Positions 1 to 9,004 are shown, counted from the stretch's first letter. The stretch: 64,000 nt of DNA from Arcobacter sp. (GCA_002869565.1 PKUJ01000027.1:357975-421974), one strand, 5' to 3'. Numbers and translations: made by a program. The notes: generated by a model from the sequence alone, not told the origin.

Positions 1-761
1 TTTTTATTGAGTAGTTCAAGTTTTAAATTTTGTATATAGAGTTTTTTATTATATTGGTAATAAAAATATATAAAAATAAGTGTGGCAATTAAGATATAAA
101 AAGCCGTTTTAAATGTTTGCCTATATGCTTTTTCATATGCTTTGTTAAGAGGTTTTTCAACAGACATAATAGCTTTTATATTACCTATTTTTTCACCAAA
201 ACCTGCTTTATCTCCGTAAATATCAACAAGTTGTTTAGGTGCAATTTCAGGTGTATCATGGCATCGCATACATTTTGACTCTAATTTTCTAGTAGGTAAA
301 GCTATATATAAAATATCTCCATTTTTATTTTTTTTGATTGACTCATATCTTTTTAATTCATTTGAAATAAATTTATTTAGAATTATCTTTTCTTCATCAC
401 TTGCAGTGTTTTTAGGATTTCTTGGGTTAGGAGATGCAAATCTAATATCTATAGTAGGAAGATTATTTTCTTTCTTTATTTCATTATAGTATTCATTTAC
501 TTTATTTGCGCTATAGGTCGAGGAAAGTAGGGGGGAAGTAAAATAATGATGTGGAATTATACCTTCTTGTTGTAGTTTATAGATTTCATCTTTTTGATCA
601 TTACTTACATACTTTCTTAAAGCACTAGTTTGCATTAATACATCTTCTATGTGTATTATCTCGCTATTTATCACATTTTTTTTATTATCTTGATGTATAA
701 AATAAATAACTATAAGATATAAACAAAATGCTAGTAAAACTATTTTTTTAAATTTGTACAT
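1..761 (-). CDS. membrane sensor protein with Tll0287-like (DUF3365) heme domain, 3' end outside window
   Basis: Partial gene running off the left edge; about 253 residues are visible from an ATG at 761. An N-terminal membrane helix is followed by a periplasmic domain. That domain carries the RFASPNPRNPKN signature typical of the DUF3365/Tll0287-like sensor fold and a CMRCH heme c attachment motif (CxxCH). A second membrane helix follows, then the start of a cytoplasmic coil (KLELLNK) where the window ends. Family members usually continue into a GGDEF, histidine kinase or methyl-accepting output domain, which cannot be seen here. The protein is inferred to sense redox state or a small ligand through heme. 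It is divergent from the HD/HD-GYP-like gene at 918, so a second-messenger output is plausible but unproven. Confidence 0.75.
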   Translation of the reverse strand, partial: MYKFKKIVLLAFCLYLIVIYFIHQDNKKNVINSEIIHIEDVLMQTSALRKYVSNDQKDEIYKLQQEGIIPHHYFTSPLLSSTYSANKVNEYYNEIKKENNLPTIDIRFASPNPRNPKNTASDEEKIILNKFISNELKRYESIKKNKNGDILYIALPTRKLESKCMRCHDTPEIAPKQLVDIYGDKAGFGEKIGNIKAIMSVEKPLNKAYEKAYRQTFKTAFYILIATLIFIYFYYQYNKKLYIQNLKLELLNK

Positions 762-852
762 TTCTTTGTAATTCAAAAGGTCTCCAAAATAAGTGTAAGT
801 TATAATTATACAATAGATTAAATTAAAAATTTATATAATCATTATTTCCTAT

Positions 853-866
853 TTACACTATATTTA
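853..866. promoter_or_regulatory. 14-base site identical to a half of the 52887-52917 palindrome
   Basis: TTACACTATATTTA lies about 50 bases upstream of the HD-GYP-like start. The same 14 bases form the right arm of a perfect inverted repeat at 52887-52917. It may be a shared regulator half-site or part of a promoter -10 region (TATATT). The assignment is weak because the surrounding DNA is very AT-rich. Confidence 0.25.
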
Positions 867-917
867 GTAAGTCTATTGTAGGATTACTTAATAATTACAA
901 ATTAGGGATTTTTATAT

Positions 918-2075
918 ATGGATAAAAAGAAAGAAATACAATTTAATTTAAATAATTTTTTATTATCAGTTTCTCTTGGTCTTGAATTAGTAGAAAAAGA
1001 TATTCATAGTACAACAAATAATCATTCAAAAAGGGTTGCTTATATAAGTTTAAAAATAGGTCAACAATTAAATTTGAAACCACAAGAATTATCAGATTTA
1101 TGTGCATATTCTTTAGCACATAATGTAGCTCTTAAAAAAAAGAGTGAATACAACAAAGAGCATTTAGAACTTACACAAGAATTAGTAGATAAATTGCCTT
1201 TTTTATGTGGATATAGAGATGTACTTAAATATTATCGTGAATACTTTGATGGTAGTGGAATCTTTGGATTAAAAAATAATGATATTCCTCTCTTTTCTCA
1301 AATCATATCATTTTCACATATTTTAGATGATAAATTTGATTTAAGTGGTGATAATATTGAAAATAGAAAAGGTATTGTAGCTTTTTTAGAACAAGAAGAA
1401 GAAGTTCTTTTTTCAAAAGAAATAGTCGATAAATTTTTGGATGCTTCATCAACTATTGATTTTTGGTTAGATATGCAAAATGAAAATGATATATTATATT
1501 TTATTTTTGGTTCTTTATATGATTTTACTATTTCTCCTAGATTTGAAGAAGTATTAACATTTACTTCTGTTTTTGATTCATTAATTGAGGGAGAAAACAA
1601 TTTTTTAGATTTGTGTTCAAAGATGAGTGATTTCTATAAATTTGATCATAAAGATAAATATACTTTTTTAATAGCTGCATCTTTACATAAAATAGGAAAG
1701 TTAGCGATACCTAAAAAAATATTAGATAAAAAAGAGAGTCTTACTGATGCTGAATATGAAGTAATTAAATCTTATCCTTACTATACAAAAAAAATATTAA
1801 ATAACTTGATGGGATTTAATGATATAACAAATTGGGCTTGTCGTGTACAAGAATCAATAGATGGTACTGGTTATCCATATAAATTGTCAGGGAAAGAGCT
1901 AAGCTTAAAAGATAGATTAATGGCAGTTTTAAATATATATTATTCTTTGATAAATAAAAAATCATACAGAAATGCTTATTCTCATAATGAATCAATTGAA
2001 ATCATGAGAAAGTTGGCTATTACAAGTAAATTAGATTCTTCAATAGTTGAAGATGTAGATACTCAATTTTCTTGA
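918..2075 (+). CDS. tandem degenerate HD / HD-GYP domain protein
   Basis: A 385-residue cytoplasmic protein with two HD-type halves. The first has NHSKR (H36), then AHN (H68-N69) where HD is expected, and YREYFDGSG in place of HHExxDGxG. The second has SLHKIGKLAIP (H257-K258 instead of HD), then VQESIDGTGYP around 311-320 in place of HHExxxGxGYP. The GYP signature therefore survives while several metal ligands are lost. HD-GYP proteins hydrolyse cyclic di-GMP. With the ligands seen here, hydrolysis is doubtful and a binding or scaffold role is more likely (inference). It is a single gene with a strong bidirectional terminator immediately after the stop. Confidence 0.75.
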   Translation: MDKKKEIQFNLNNFLLSVSLGLELVEKDIHSTTNNHSKRVAYISLKIGQQLNLKPQELSDLCAYSLAHNVALKKKSEYNKEHLELTQELVDKLPFLCGYRDVLKYYREYFDGSGIFGLKNNDIPLFSQIISFSHILDDKFDLSGDNIENRKGIVAFLEQEEEVLFSKEIVDKFLDASSTIDFWLDMQNENDILYFIFGSLYDFTISPRFEEVLTFTSVFDSLIEGENNFLDLCSKMSDFYKFDHKDKYTFLIAASLHKIGKLAIPKKILDKKESLTDAEYEVIKSYPYYTKKILNNLMGFNDITNWACRVQESIDGTGYPYKLSGKELSLKDRLMAVLNIYYSLINKKSYRNAYSHNESIEIMRKLAITSKLDSSIVEDVDTQFS

Positions 2076-2110
2076 TTATAAACCCAAAATGTTGGGTTTA
2101 TAATTTATTC
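2075..2110. terminator. bidirectional intrinsic terminator
   Basis: A 13-bp perfect stem, ATTATAAACCCAA with TTGGGTTTATAAT, has a 4-base loop and AT-rich flanks. It lies exactly between the convergent HD-GYP-like and rhodanese genes. Confidence 0.8.
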
Positions 2111-2788
2111 TGATATTGTTGTTAAATTCAACATTTTCCATGCATACATTCCACCTCTGTACCATCTAATTTTTTCTTGAGGAAAACCAATCTTTATTAA
2201 TGTTTTAATTGCAAAAGTTGATTGCGGACACCATGGACCATTACAAAAAAGTAATAATTCTTTTGCTTTTGAAAAGTCATAGTTATTTTTACTTATTTCT
2301 TTCGCTCCAATCATTTCTAAAACATCATAAAAATCATCAGGATATTTTTCTTTATTAAAATAAGTAAAAGGGATATTTTCTGCAGTAGGAATTGTCATCT
2401 GTAAAAACCAATCAGGTAATCTAGCATCAATTAAAAGCATTTTTTTATTTGTTTGAGATTCCTTGATAAAATTGATTACTTCGACTTCTCCGACAGTTTT
2501 TATTTTATCATTTATATTCATTGGAGTAATTTTACCTACCGTAGTAACAAATTTTTTAACACATTTCTCTGGAAGATTCGGATTTGCGTAATTTCCTGAC
2601 CAAATATTTATTGGATCAGCACCATTTATTGTTCTACACTCTTCATCATGCATTCTCTTTATCACATAAGTTGTGTCTTCATCATAAGTAATATTAATGC
2701 CATTACCTTTTAAATCTAAATCATTAGCAGTTAATGAGATTACTAACAAGCTAGAAATCAATAAGTACTTAATTGTTTTTCTTAACAT
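2105..2788 (-). CDS. exported rhodanese-domain protein
   Basis: A 227-residue protein with an N-terminal signal peptide (hydrophobic stretch about 8-22, cleavage near LTAND), so probably periplasmic. The C-terminal half is a rhodanese fold: LLIDARLPDW in the first strand region, and the active-site loop LLFCNGPWCPQS with the catalytic-type cysteine and a second cysteine (CNGPWC). Rhodaneses move sulfane sulfur or act as thiol carriers; the substrate is unknown. N-terminal cysteines at about 51 and 76 could form a disulfide. It is monocistronic and convergent with the HD-GYP-like gene. Confidence 0.75.
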   Translation of the reverse strand: MLRKTIKYLLISSLLVISLTANDLDLKGNGINITYDEDTTYVIKRMHDEECRTINGADPINIWSGNYANPNLPEKCVKKFVTTVGKITPMNINDKIKTVGEVEVINFIKESQTNKKMLLIDARLPDWFLQMTIPTAENIPFTYFNKEKYPDDFYDVLEMIGAKEISKNNYDFSKAKELLLFCNGPWCPQSTFAIKTLIKIGFPQEKIRWYRGGMYAWKMLNLTTISE

Positions 2789-2931
2789 TTTATTCTCCTA
2801 AATATAAACTTAATATAAATAAATATTATAATAAAAACATATTATATAACTTAAATAAATAATATAATTTTATAGAATAGATTAATTGAAAATCAAATTT
2901 TCTATAATGTATCTAAAGAAAGGTAATTAGC

Positions 2932-3876
2932 ATGAAAAATGATATTAGTATAAAAATAAATGGTTTCTCAGAAGAAATTTCATTACAAATAGTAGATAAA
3001 TTAAAAAAAATTATAAATGAATTTACTACTTTAGATTTTAGAAGATTAAAAAATATTATAATTACTTCAAATTTTGAACAAGATATTGATAAATTAACAA
3101 CTAACAATCAAACTAGATTTAAAAATAGATATAAAACAAGTTCTGATACATATGCTTCAGTACTTACTATTCCTAATAAAACTGATTTTGAATTAATTTT
3201 AATAATAAAATCAGATTTTATTAAAAATTTATTAGAAGATAACAAAGATCAAGGATATAAAAATGCTTTACATATAATTAATCATGAATTAGCACATATT
3301 CATGACAATAATAAAAAGATTGATGTATTCAAAGATTTAATGAAAACAAATTCTTATAAGGGCAAAGATTCAATTATTTATCCTATGGCCGAGACTTGTT
3401 GGAGTGAATATATTGCGAACTACTTATCTTCACCAAGTGCTTTGAATACTGATTATCCAAAAATTATGGCAAAAGCACTTACAATAAAAATAAAAGAGAC
3501 AAGCTTTAATATAAAAACAGAACTTACAGCTTACAAAATAAATAAAAATAGAGAGGATTTAGTAGAGTCATGTATTGAGCAAGTAGAATCATTACTTAAG
3601 AATGCTTCTTATCTCTTAGGTTATTTACATGGTTTAAATATTAGCTTAGAAGAGTTGGACTATGAATCAGATTATATTTTAGAAACTTCATATTTTAAAG
3701 ATATTTGGGAAGCTTTACAAAGTGAATTTTATTCTATTGGAAATATTTATCCAAATGGTTTTATAAATTTAAGTATTTATAAAAATTTAACTTTTTACAT
3801 AGAAGCATTTTATAACCAAATGGGGATTGTATTTGATGAAAATGAAAAAGAGAAATTGAAAATCCATATTATGTAA
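2932..3876 (+). CDS. uncharacterised HExxH (zincin-like) protein
   Basis: A 314-residue protein with no signal peptide and no family I recognise. An HELAH motif at 118-122 in the context IINHELAHIHDNN is a textbook HExxH zinc site. It is followed about 35 residues later by ETCWSEYIAN (E154, E159), which could give the third ligand, as E does in ImmA/IrrE and gluzincin proteins. The C-terminal half is helical with no obvious motif. A cytoplasmic metalloprotease is inferred; the substrate is unknown. The gene stands alone, ATG preceded by AAAGGTAATTAGC, and ends at a bidirectional terminator shared with the stress protein gene. Confidence 0.6.
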   Translation: MKNDISIKINGFSEEISLQIVDKLKKIINEFTTLDFRRLKNIIITSNFEQDIDKLTTNNQTRFKNRYKTSSDTYASVLTIPNKTDFELILIIKSDFIKNLLEDNKDQGYKNALHIINHELAHIHDNNKKIDVFKDLMKTNSYKGKDSIIYPMAETCWSEYIANYLSSPSALNTDYPKIMAKALTIKIKETSFNIKTELTAYKINKNREDLVESCIEQVESLLKNASYLLGYLHGLNISLEELDYESDYILETSYFKDIWEALQSEFYSIGNIYPNGFINLSIYKNLTFYIEAFYNQMGIVFDENEKEKLKIHIM

Positions 3877-3900
3877 GAAGGAAAAAAATTCCTTCTTCTT
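3875..3900. terminator. bidirectional intrinsic terminator
   Basis: AAGAAGGAA pairs with TTCCTTCTT across a 5-base A loop and is followed by TTCTT. It lies between the convergent zincin-like and universal stress protein genes. Confidence 0.7.
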
Positions 3901-4750
3901 AATGAGCCATAAAAATTGGTAAAGTACTATGACTTAGCATATATTTAGTTGTACCACCAAACATTAATTCTCTTAAGCCTTTATTTGTACCAAATGCACC
4001 TGCTACAATTAAGTCAAAATTTTCTTCTTGAGCATATTTTAGTAGTGCCTGTCCAGGTGTTTTCGTAGTTTTAACTATTTCATAAGTAGTTTTTATATTA
4101 TGTGATAGTAAATAATCCTGTAATCTAGTCATTTGACTTAGATCTTTTATATATTCTTTTGATGAGATAATATGAACTCTTTTTGCTTTTCTTAAAAGAG
4201 GCATTGCTCTTGATACAGTTTTTGAAATTTCAGGAGAATCATTCCATCCTATTAAAATATTATCAGTATTAAATTCAGTCATTTCTCTAGGAAACATTAA
4301 TGCAGGCTTCCCACTTTTTGTTATTGTTGCTTCAAATGTTGCAGTAATTCTACCATCATGAGGAGACGAAACAATAACTAAATCACAATATTTTGATTCT
4401 TGTTCAATTAGTTTACTTCTAAATCCTTCACCTGTAATAGTCTCTGCTGTGGCTTGACCATCTTGTGGTTTAGAAGCAGTTATATCACCAATCTTTTTGA
4501 TTTCTTCATTAAAAATTGTTTCATGTATGTGTAACTCTTCTTCAAATCTATCTTTTGTCATCGCATTTAATTCTTTTAATACCGGCTCTGGTAAATTATT
4601 ATCGAATTTCATCATTTGACTTGGTTTTACTTGTGCTTTAAAAATTTCTATATGTGCCTTAAAATATTTTGCAATCAATAATGCACCATGTATTCTTCCT
4701 CTAAGTTCTCCACCACCACCTAGTGGGAAAAAAATTCTTTTATACTCCAT
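3899..4750 (-). CDS. universal stress protein, tandem UspA domains
   Basis: A 283-residue cytoplasmic protein with two Usp folds in series. The second carries the ATP-binding signature G-x2-G-x9-G-S/T-like run (GAFGTNKGLRELMFGGTT) near residues 251-268 and the strand ILIGWNDSPE at its start. The first domain begins with the FPLGGGGE region and is more divergent. Such double Usp proteins respond to stress and starvation; the precise role is not deducible. Upstream is a 186-base AT-rich region with repeated ATATTCA words that holds the promoter. Confidence 0.8.
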   Translation of the reverse strand: MEYKRIFFPLGGGGELRGRIHGALLIAKYFKAHIEIFKAQVKPSQMMKFDNNLPEPVLKELNAMTKDRFEEELHIHETIFNEEIKKIGDITASKPQDGQATAETITGEGFRSKLIEQESKYCDLVIVSSPHDGRITATFEATITKSGKPALMFPREMTEFNTDNILIGWNDSPEISKTVSRAMPLLRKAKRVHIISSKEYIKDLSQMTRLQDYLLSHNIKTTYEIVKTTKTPGQALLKYAQEENFDLIVAGAFGTNKGLRELMFGGTTKYMLSHSTLPIFMAH

Positions 4751-4936
4751 GTCTTTTCCTTTTGAGTAATTATAAAATATTCACAATATATTCATATATA
4801 TTGTATAATATATTCATAATATAACATGTTTTTTTCAAAAAGTATAGAAAAAATGTAAAAAGAATTGCTTTTATAGAAATTTTTTAAGTAAATTTTTTGT
4901 TTATTTATTTATACTACACTTTCAGTTAATTTTATA

Positions 4937-5830
4937 ATGGAGTATATTATTAAATCAAATTCAAATGCGTATAAATATGCTTTAATATCAGTTTTTTTAT
5001 GGTCTACTGTTGCTACTGCTTTTAAATATTCTCTTAAATATTTAAGTCCAGAAGAGTTAGTCTTATATTCATCTATTAGTTCTCTTTTAGTACTTTTTAT
5101 AGTATTAGTTATAGAAAAAAAGTTGAATTTGGTTTTAACTCATATAAAAAATAATTCTGTACTTATCTTAATTTTAGGTGCAATTAATCCTTTTTTATAT
5201 TACCTAGTTTTATTTAGAGCTTACGATTTACTACCAGCACAAGAAGCACAAGCTATCAACTATACGTGGGCTTTAATGTTAGCTTTTCTTTCTGTACCTT
5301 TACTTAAGCAGAAGCTAACTCTCTCAGATATAGTTGCGGGAATAGTTTGTTATTTCGGAGTTTTGATTATATCAACAAAAGGTGATCCTTTTGGATTGAA
5401 TTTTTCTAATTTAGAAGGTGTTAGTTTTGCATTAATTAGTACAATTCTTTGGGCTTTATATTGGATATTTAATACAAAATCAAAAAGTGACCCTGTTGTA
5501 GGACTTTTTTGTAACTTTTTATTTGCATTGCCTTTAATCCTTACTTACTATTTGTTAACTCAAGATATAGTAGTACCTAAAACAAATGGTCTTCTAGGTG
5601 CAATATATGTGGGCTTATTTGAAATGGGTATTACTTTTCTTTTTTGGCTAAAAGCTATGCAGAGTTCTGAAAATACATCTAAAATTGCAAATTTAATATT
5701 TATTTCACCATTTCTATCTTTAATATTCATTTATTTTATAATTGGTGAAAAAATATATATGTCAACTTTATTTGGTCTTCTTGCAATTATTATAGGCTTA
5801 TTTATACAACAATATAAAAGTTCTAAATAA
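4937..5830 (+). CDS. EamA/DMT-family transporter
   Basis: A 297-residue integral membrane protein with about ten transmembrane helices in two EamA repeats (first about 12-145, second about 155-290). The family (drug/metabolite transporter superfamily) exports small metabolites or amino acids across the inner membrane. Nothing here specifies the substrate. The NYTWALMLAFLSVP stretch and the C-terminal ISPFLSLIFIYFIIGEK are typical of the family. It is single, with its own promoter region. Confidence 0.8.
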   Translation: MEYIIKSNSNAYKYALISVFLWSTVATAFKYSLKYLSPEELVLYSSISSLLVLFIVLVIEKKLNLVLTHIKNNSVLILILGAINPFLYYLVLFRAYDLLPAQEAQAINYTWALMLAFLSVPLLKQKLTLSDIVAGIVCYFGVLIISTKGDPFGLNFSNLEGVSFALISTILWALYWIFNTKSKSDPVVGLFCNFLFALPLILTYYLLTQDIVVPKTNGLLGAIYVGLFEMGITFLFWLKAMQSSENTSKIANLIFISPFLSLIFIYFIIGEKIYMSTLFGLLAIIIGLFIQQYKSSK

Positions 5831-5975
5831 TATACAACTTATCTACTTGGGATTAGATAAATAGCATCAAAATAGCATTTTTTATAAAATACTCTTTTTT
5901 AATCGAAATAGGCTAATTTTTATACAAATTTTAGCTAAAATTTAAGTTTCAGTTAAGTTTTAGTGTGCAAGAATC

Positions 5976-5981
5976 TATAAT
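5976..5981 (+). promoter_or_regulatory. -10 box for the ribbon-helix-helix operon
   Basis: A perfect TATAAT in an AT-rich region, as expected for the Campylobacterota housekeeping sigma factor. It puts transcription start near 5988, inside the putative operator. Confidence 0.5.
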
Positions 5982-5989
5982 ATATATTT

Positions 5990-6010
5990 AGTACTACTTT
6001 AAGTACTACT
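5990..6010. promoter_or_regulatory. putative operator: two AGTACTACT repeats
   Basis: AGTACTACT occurs twice at 12-base spacing (5990-5998 and 6002-6010), so the AGTACT palindromes are just over one helical turn apart. The site overlaps the predicted transcription start in front of a ribbon-helix-helix gene. Short tandem palindromes are the usual target of such dimers, so autorepression is inferred. Confidence 0.45.
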
Positions 6011-6032
6011 AAAATAAAATTAGGAAAAGAAC

Positions 6033-6260
6033 ATGGCTAAACAAAAAAATTCTAGAACAGTTATTAAAAATGTTATTAGTAAACATACGAAAAAATATAA
6101 AAAAGAGATTTCCCAAGTTACTATCAAAATTGATAAAAAACTTGATAATGCTCTTATTATTCTTTCTTCTCAACTAAACATTTCAAAAAACAGACTTATT
6201 GAAGATATACTTAATGAAAGCGGTATATTAGAAGAAGTTGATGAAAACTATATAGGATAA
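6033..6260 (+). CDS. small ribbon-helix-helix DNA-binding protein
   Basis: A 75-residue protein with a lysine-rich N-terminus, then a QVTIKIDKKLDNALIILS strand-helix and LNISKNRLIEDIL helix. This is the ribbon-helix-helix pattern of Arc/CopG/antitoxin regulators, here in the C-terminal two-thirds. It is preceded by AGGAAAAGAAC and the tandem AGTACT repeats, and followed after 4 bases by a 219-residue partner. It is inferred to be an autorepressor and possibly the antitoxin-like member of a two-gene unit; no toxin family is recognised in the partner. Confidence 0.65.
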   Translation: MAKQKNSRTVIKNVISKHTKKYKKEISQVTIKIDKKLDNALIILSSQLNISKNRLIEDILNESGILEEVDENYIG

Positions 6261-6264
6261 TAAT

Positions 6265-6924
6265 ATGAACAAATTTCCTAATCAAGAAGATATTGTAAAT
6301 GCAGTTTTAAAAGGTATTAGAACTGCCAAAGCAAATTATTCAAACTGGACATCAGATGAATTATATCTTTCTTATGCACCACCAAAATTTTTAACTATTC
6401 ATGTTTCTCAAGAAATTGCAAAGTTAGATAATGCACCTGAAATTTTTATTGATGCAACAATTGCGGATATATTAAGATGCTCATTACCTAAAAGAGATGC
6501 ATTTAGAGATTTTATGAAACAGAAGTATTTAGCTCAAGATGTAATGTGTTTAACATTAGATGAGAGATTTGAGCATAAGACAGATAACGATTCTGTTTCA
6601 AAAGTTGTAATGAGTATAAAAAATGGTGTTAGAAATGTACAAGAAGAGTATAAAATTGAAGTAGAAAAAATGTGTAAAATGATTGAAAGAGATAAAAAAG
6701 AGGATTCAACTCTTGATTATGGTCTTTTTGCATTTTATTTAGATATTTCTAATTCTGCAAGAAAAAAATCACAAAAAAGATTAGATGAAATAATAGAGTC
6801 TTTTGACAAGATTGTATTAAATCATAAAAATCTAAAATCTAGTTTTAAAAGGGGGAATATACAAGTTATTGAAAACATCGGTGAATGGTGTGTGGGTTGT
6901 TATATTATAGAACCTACATTTTAA
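6265..6924 (+). CDS. hypothetical protein paired with the RHH regulator
   Basis: A 219-residue soluble protein not matched to any family I know. Visible features are a tract FIDATIADILRCSLPKRDAF (residues about 56-75), a central acidic/helical part and a C-terminal ENIGEWCVGCYIIEP with two cysteines (WCVGC). It starts 4 bases after the RHH stop with AGGATAATA as ribosome site, so the two are cotranscribed. The layout resembles a regulator-effector or toxin-antitoxin pair, but no catalytic motif supports a toxin. Confidence 0.5.
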   Translation: MNKFPNQEDIVNAVLKGIRTAKANYSNWTSDELYLSYAPPKFLTIHVSQEIAKLDNAPEIFIDATIADILRCSLPKRDAFRDFMKQKYLAQDVMCLTLDERFEHKTDNDSVSKVVMSIKNGVRNVQEEYKIEVEKMCKMIERDKKEDSTLDYGLFAFYLDISNSARKKSQKRLDEIIESFDKIVLNHKNLKSSFKRGNIQVIENIGEWCVGCYIIEPTF

Positions 6925-6961
6925 AACTATATTTAAAAATTAACTTTATAAAGGGAAATAA

Positions 6962-8086
6962 ATGAAATTAACAAAAATTGTAAGTGCTTTAGCACTAAGT
7001 ACAGTAGTTGCTGCATCTTTGTATGCTGCAGATACAGTTAAAATAGGTGTACAAGCACCAATTACAGGAAAATACGCAAATGAGGGACAAAGTATTGATA
7101 ACTTTGTAAAACTTATTGTTGATGAAAAAAATGCAGAAGGTGGTCTTTTAGGTAAACAAATTGAAGTTGTAACTTGTGATGATGAAGCAAAAGCTCAAAA
7201 AGCTGCGGTTTGTGCTAAAAAACTAGTAAATGCTGGTGTATTTGCTGTAATCGGTTCTTATACTTCTGGTGCAACTGAAGCTGCTCAAACTACTTATTAT
7301 AGAAAAAAAGTTTTACAAACTTCTGATGGTACTTCTGATTCTTTAATTGGAAAAAAATACTGGACTTTCTTTAGAAATTCATTCCCTAATTCATCACAAA
7401 GTGATTTTACAGCTGAATATATGATTAAAACTAAAAAATACAAAAATATTGTAGTTCTTTCTGATTATTCTTCATATTCAGCAGGTCTTGGGGATGCAAC
7501 TGAAGCTTCAGTTAAAGCTCTTGGCGGAAATGTTGTATTTAGAGGAAAAGTTAAAGCTGGTACTCAAAACTTTACAGCAATGCTTACAAAAGTTAAAGCA
7601 ATGAATCCTGATGTTATTTACTACTCTGGTTACTATACAGATGGTGGGTTAATTAGAGCTCAACAAAAACAATTACAAATTAATGCTGACTTTATTGGTG
7701 GAGATTCAAATGATAACCCTGATTTCTATAAATTAGCAGGTGCAGCAGCAGAAGGTACAGTTTTAATTAACTTCCCAACTCCTGAAATTTTACCTTATCC
7801 AGAAGCTAAAAAATATTTGGCAGCATATAAAGCAAGATTTAAAATGGATCCTCCATCAATCTGGCCTGTTACTAATGCAGATGGTTTAAGAGCAGTTATT
7901 GAAGGTGTTGAAAAAACAAATTCTTTTGATACTAAAAAAATCTCTGATTATATTAGAAATACAATGAAGGATTTTGCAGGAATTACTGGACCATTTAATA
8001 TTAGAGAAGATGGAGAAAGAGTTGGTGCTAAATTTGTTGTTTATAAAATGGCAAATGATGGTACAAAAAAAGTAGTTAGTGAATAA
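6962..8086 (+). CDS. livK: branched-chain amino-acid ABC transporter, substrate-binding protein
   Basis: A 374-residue type I periplasmic binding protein. A signal peptide is visible (about 1-22, cleavage after LYAA). The mature part begins DTVKIGVQAPITGKYANEG, the classic Leu/Ile/Val-binding start, followed by GSYTSGATEAA ligand-pocket and two-lobe architecture. It delivers leucine, isoleucine and valine or related amino acids to the LivHM channel. It is first of a tight five-gene operon with RBS AAAGGGAAATA. Confidence 0.9.
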   Translation: MKLTKIVSALALSTVVAASLYAADTVKIGVQAPITGKYANEGQSIDNFVKLIVDEKNAEGGLLGKQIEVVTCDDEAKAQKAAVCAKKLVNAGVFAVIGSYTSGATEAAQTTYYRKKVLQTSDGTSDSLIGKKYWTFFRNSFPNSSQSDFTAEYMIKTKKYKNIVVLSDYSSYSAGLGDATEASVKALGGNVVFRGKVKAGTQNFTAMLTKVKAMNPDVIYYSGYYTDGGLIRAQQKQLQINADFIGGDSNDNPDFYKLAGAAAEGTVLINFPTPEILPYPEAKKYLAAYKARFKMDPPSIWPVTNADGLRAVIEGVEKTNSFDTKKISDYIRNTMKDFAGITGPFNIREDGERVGAKFVVYKMANDGTKKVVSE

Positions 8087-8101
8087 TAAGGCAAAAAAAT
8101 A

Positions 8102-9004
8102 ATGGATACTTTACTTCAACAGTTAATAAATGGATTAACAGTAGGAAGTCTGTATGCATTAGTAGCTTTAGGATATACAATGGTTTACGGTGTGATGAAG
8201 TTAATTAACTTCGCACACGGTGACCTTGTTGCCTTTTCTGCTTATGTGGGACTGACTATTTTTACACAGTTTTATGGTTCGAATGCATTGTCTTTAGTGA
8301 ATATTGTAATAGTATTTTCTCTAACTGCAATAGTTGTTGCTTTTATAGGTGTTCTTCTTGAGCGTCTAGCATATAGACCTTTAAGAACGGCACCAAGATT
8401 AAGTGCTGTAGTTTCAGCTTTAGGAGCTTCTTTAGTAATTCAAAATGGAATTATGCTAATTTGGGGTCCAAATATGGAAATTTTTCCAGCTGATGTTTTT
8501 CCTAGTACATCTTGGAATTTTGGTGGAGTGATTATTTCATTTACACAATTGATAATTTTAGCATTATCAGCAATTTTAATGGTTTCTCTCTATATATTCA
8601 TTAATAAAACAAAAATGGGTACTGCAATTAGAGCAACAGCCATAGATCAAGATGCTGCTAAGTTAATGGGTATTAATGTTAATAGAATCATTATGATTAT
8701 TTTTATCGTGGGTTCTATGCTTGGTGCAATTGGTGGATTATTTATTGGTATTTATTATAGAGGACTAACATTTGATATGGGTTGGCTTTATGGTTTAAAT
8801 GCATTTATTGCTGCAATTATTGGTGGTATTGGTTCAATTCCGGGAGCGATGCTTGGTGGATTATTACTTGGATTATTTAATGCTTTAATTTCAGGATATA
8901 TTTCAACTACTTGGGCTGAGACATTTACATTTATATTATTAATTATAATTTTAATTGTAAAACCTACTGGAATTCTTGGTGAAAAAACGGCGGAGAAAGT
9001 ATAA
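8102..9004 (+). CDS. livH: branched-chain amino-acid ABC permease
   Basis: A 300-residue inner-membrane permease starting QLINGLTVGSLYALVALGYT, the hallmark LivH opening, with about eight helices and the MYGVMKLINFAHGD-type motif. It pairs with LivM to form the channel. It is 15 bases downstream of livK, and its stop overlaps the livM start (TAATG). Confidence 0.9.
   Translation: MDTLLQQLINGLTVGSLYALVALGYTMVYGVMKLINFAHGDLVAFSAYVGLTIFTQFYGSNALSLVNIVIVFSLTAIVVAFIGVLLERLAYRPLRTAPRLSAVVSALGASLVIQNGIMLIWGPNMEIFPADVFPSTSWNFGGVIISFTQLIILALSAILMVSLYIFINKTKMGTAIRATAIDQDAAKLMGINVNRIIMIIFIVGSMLGAIGGLFIGIYYRGLTFDMGWLYGLNAFIAAIIGGIGSIPGAMLGGLLLGLFNALISGYISTTWAETFTFILLIIILIVKPTGILGEKTAEKV

Noticed and set aside
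4765..4825. Repeated ATATTCA words upstream of the stress protein gene
   Set aside because: The array is irregular and within very AT-rich promoter DNA; no consistent unit or spacing to call a repeat element or origin.
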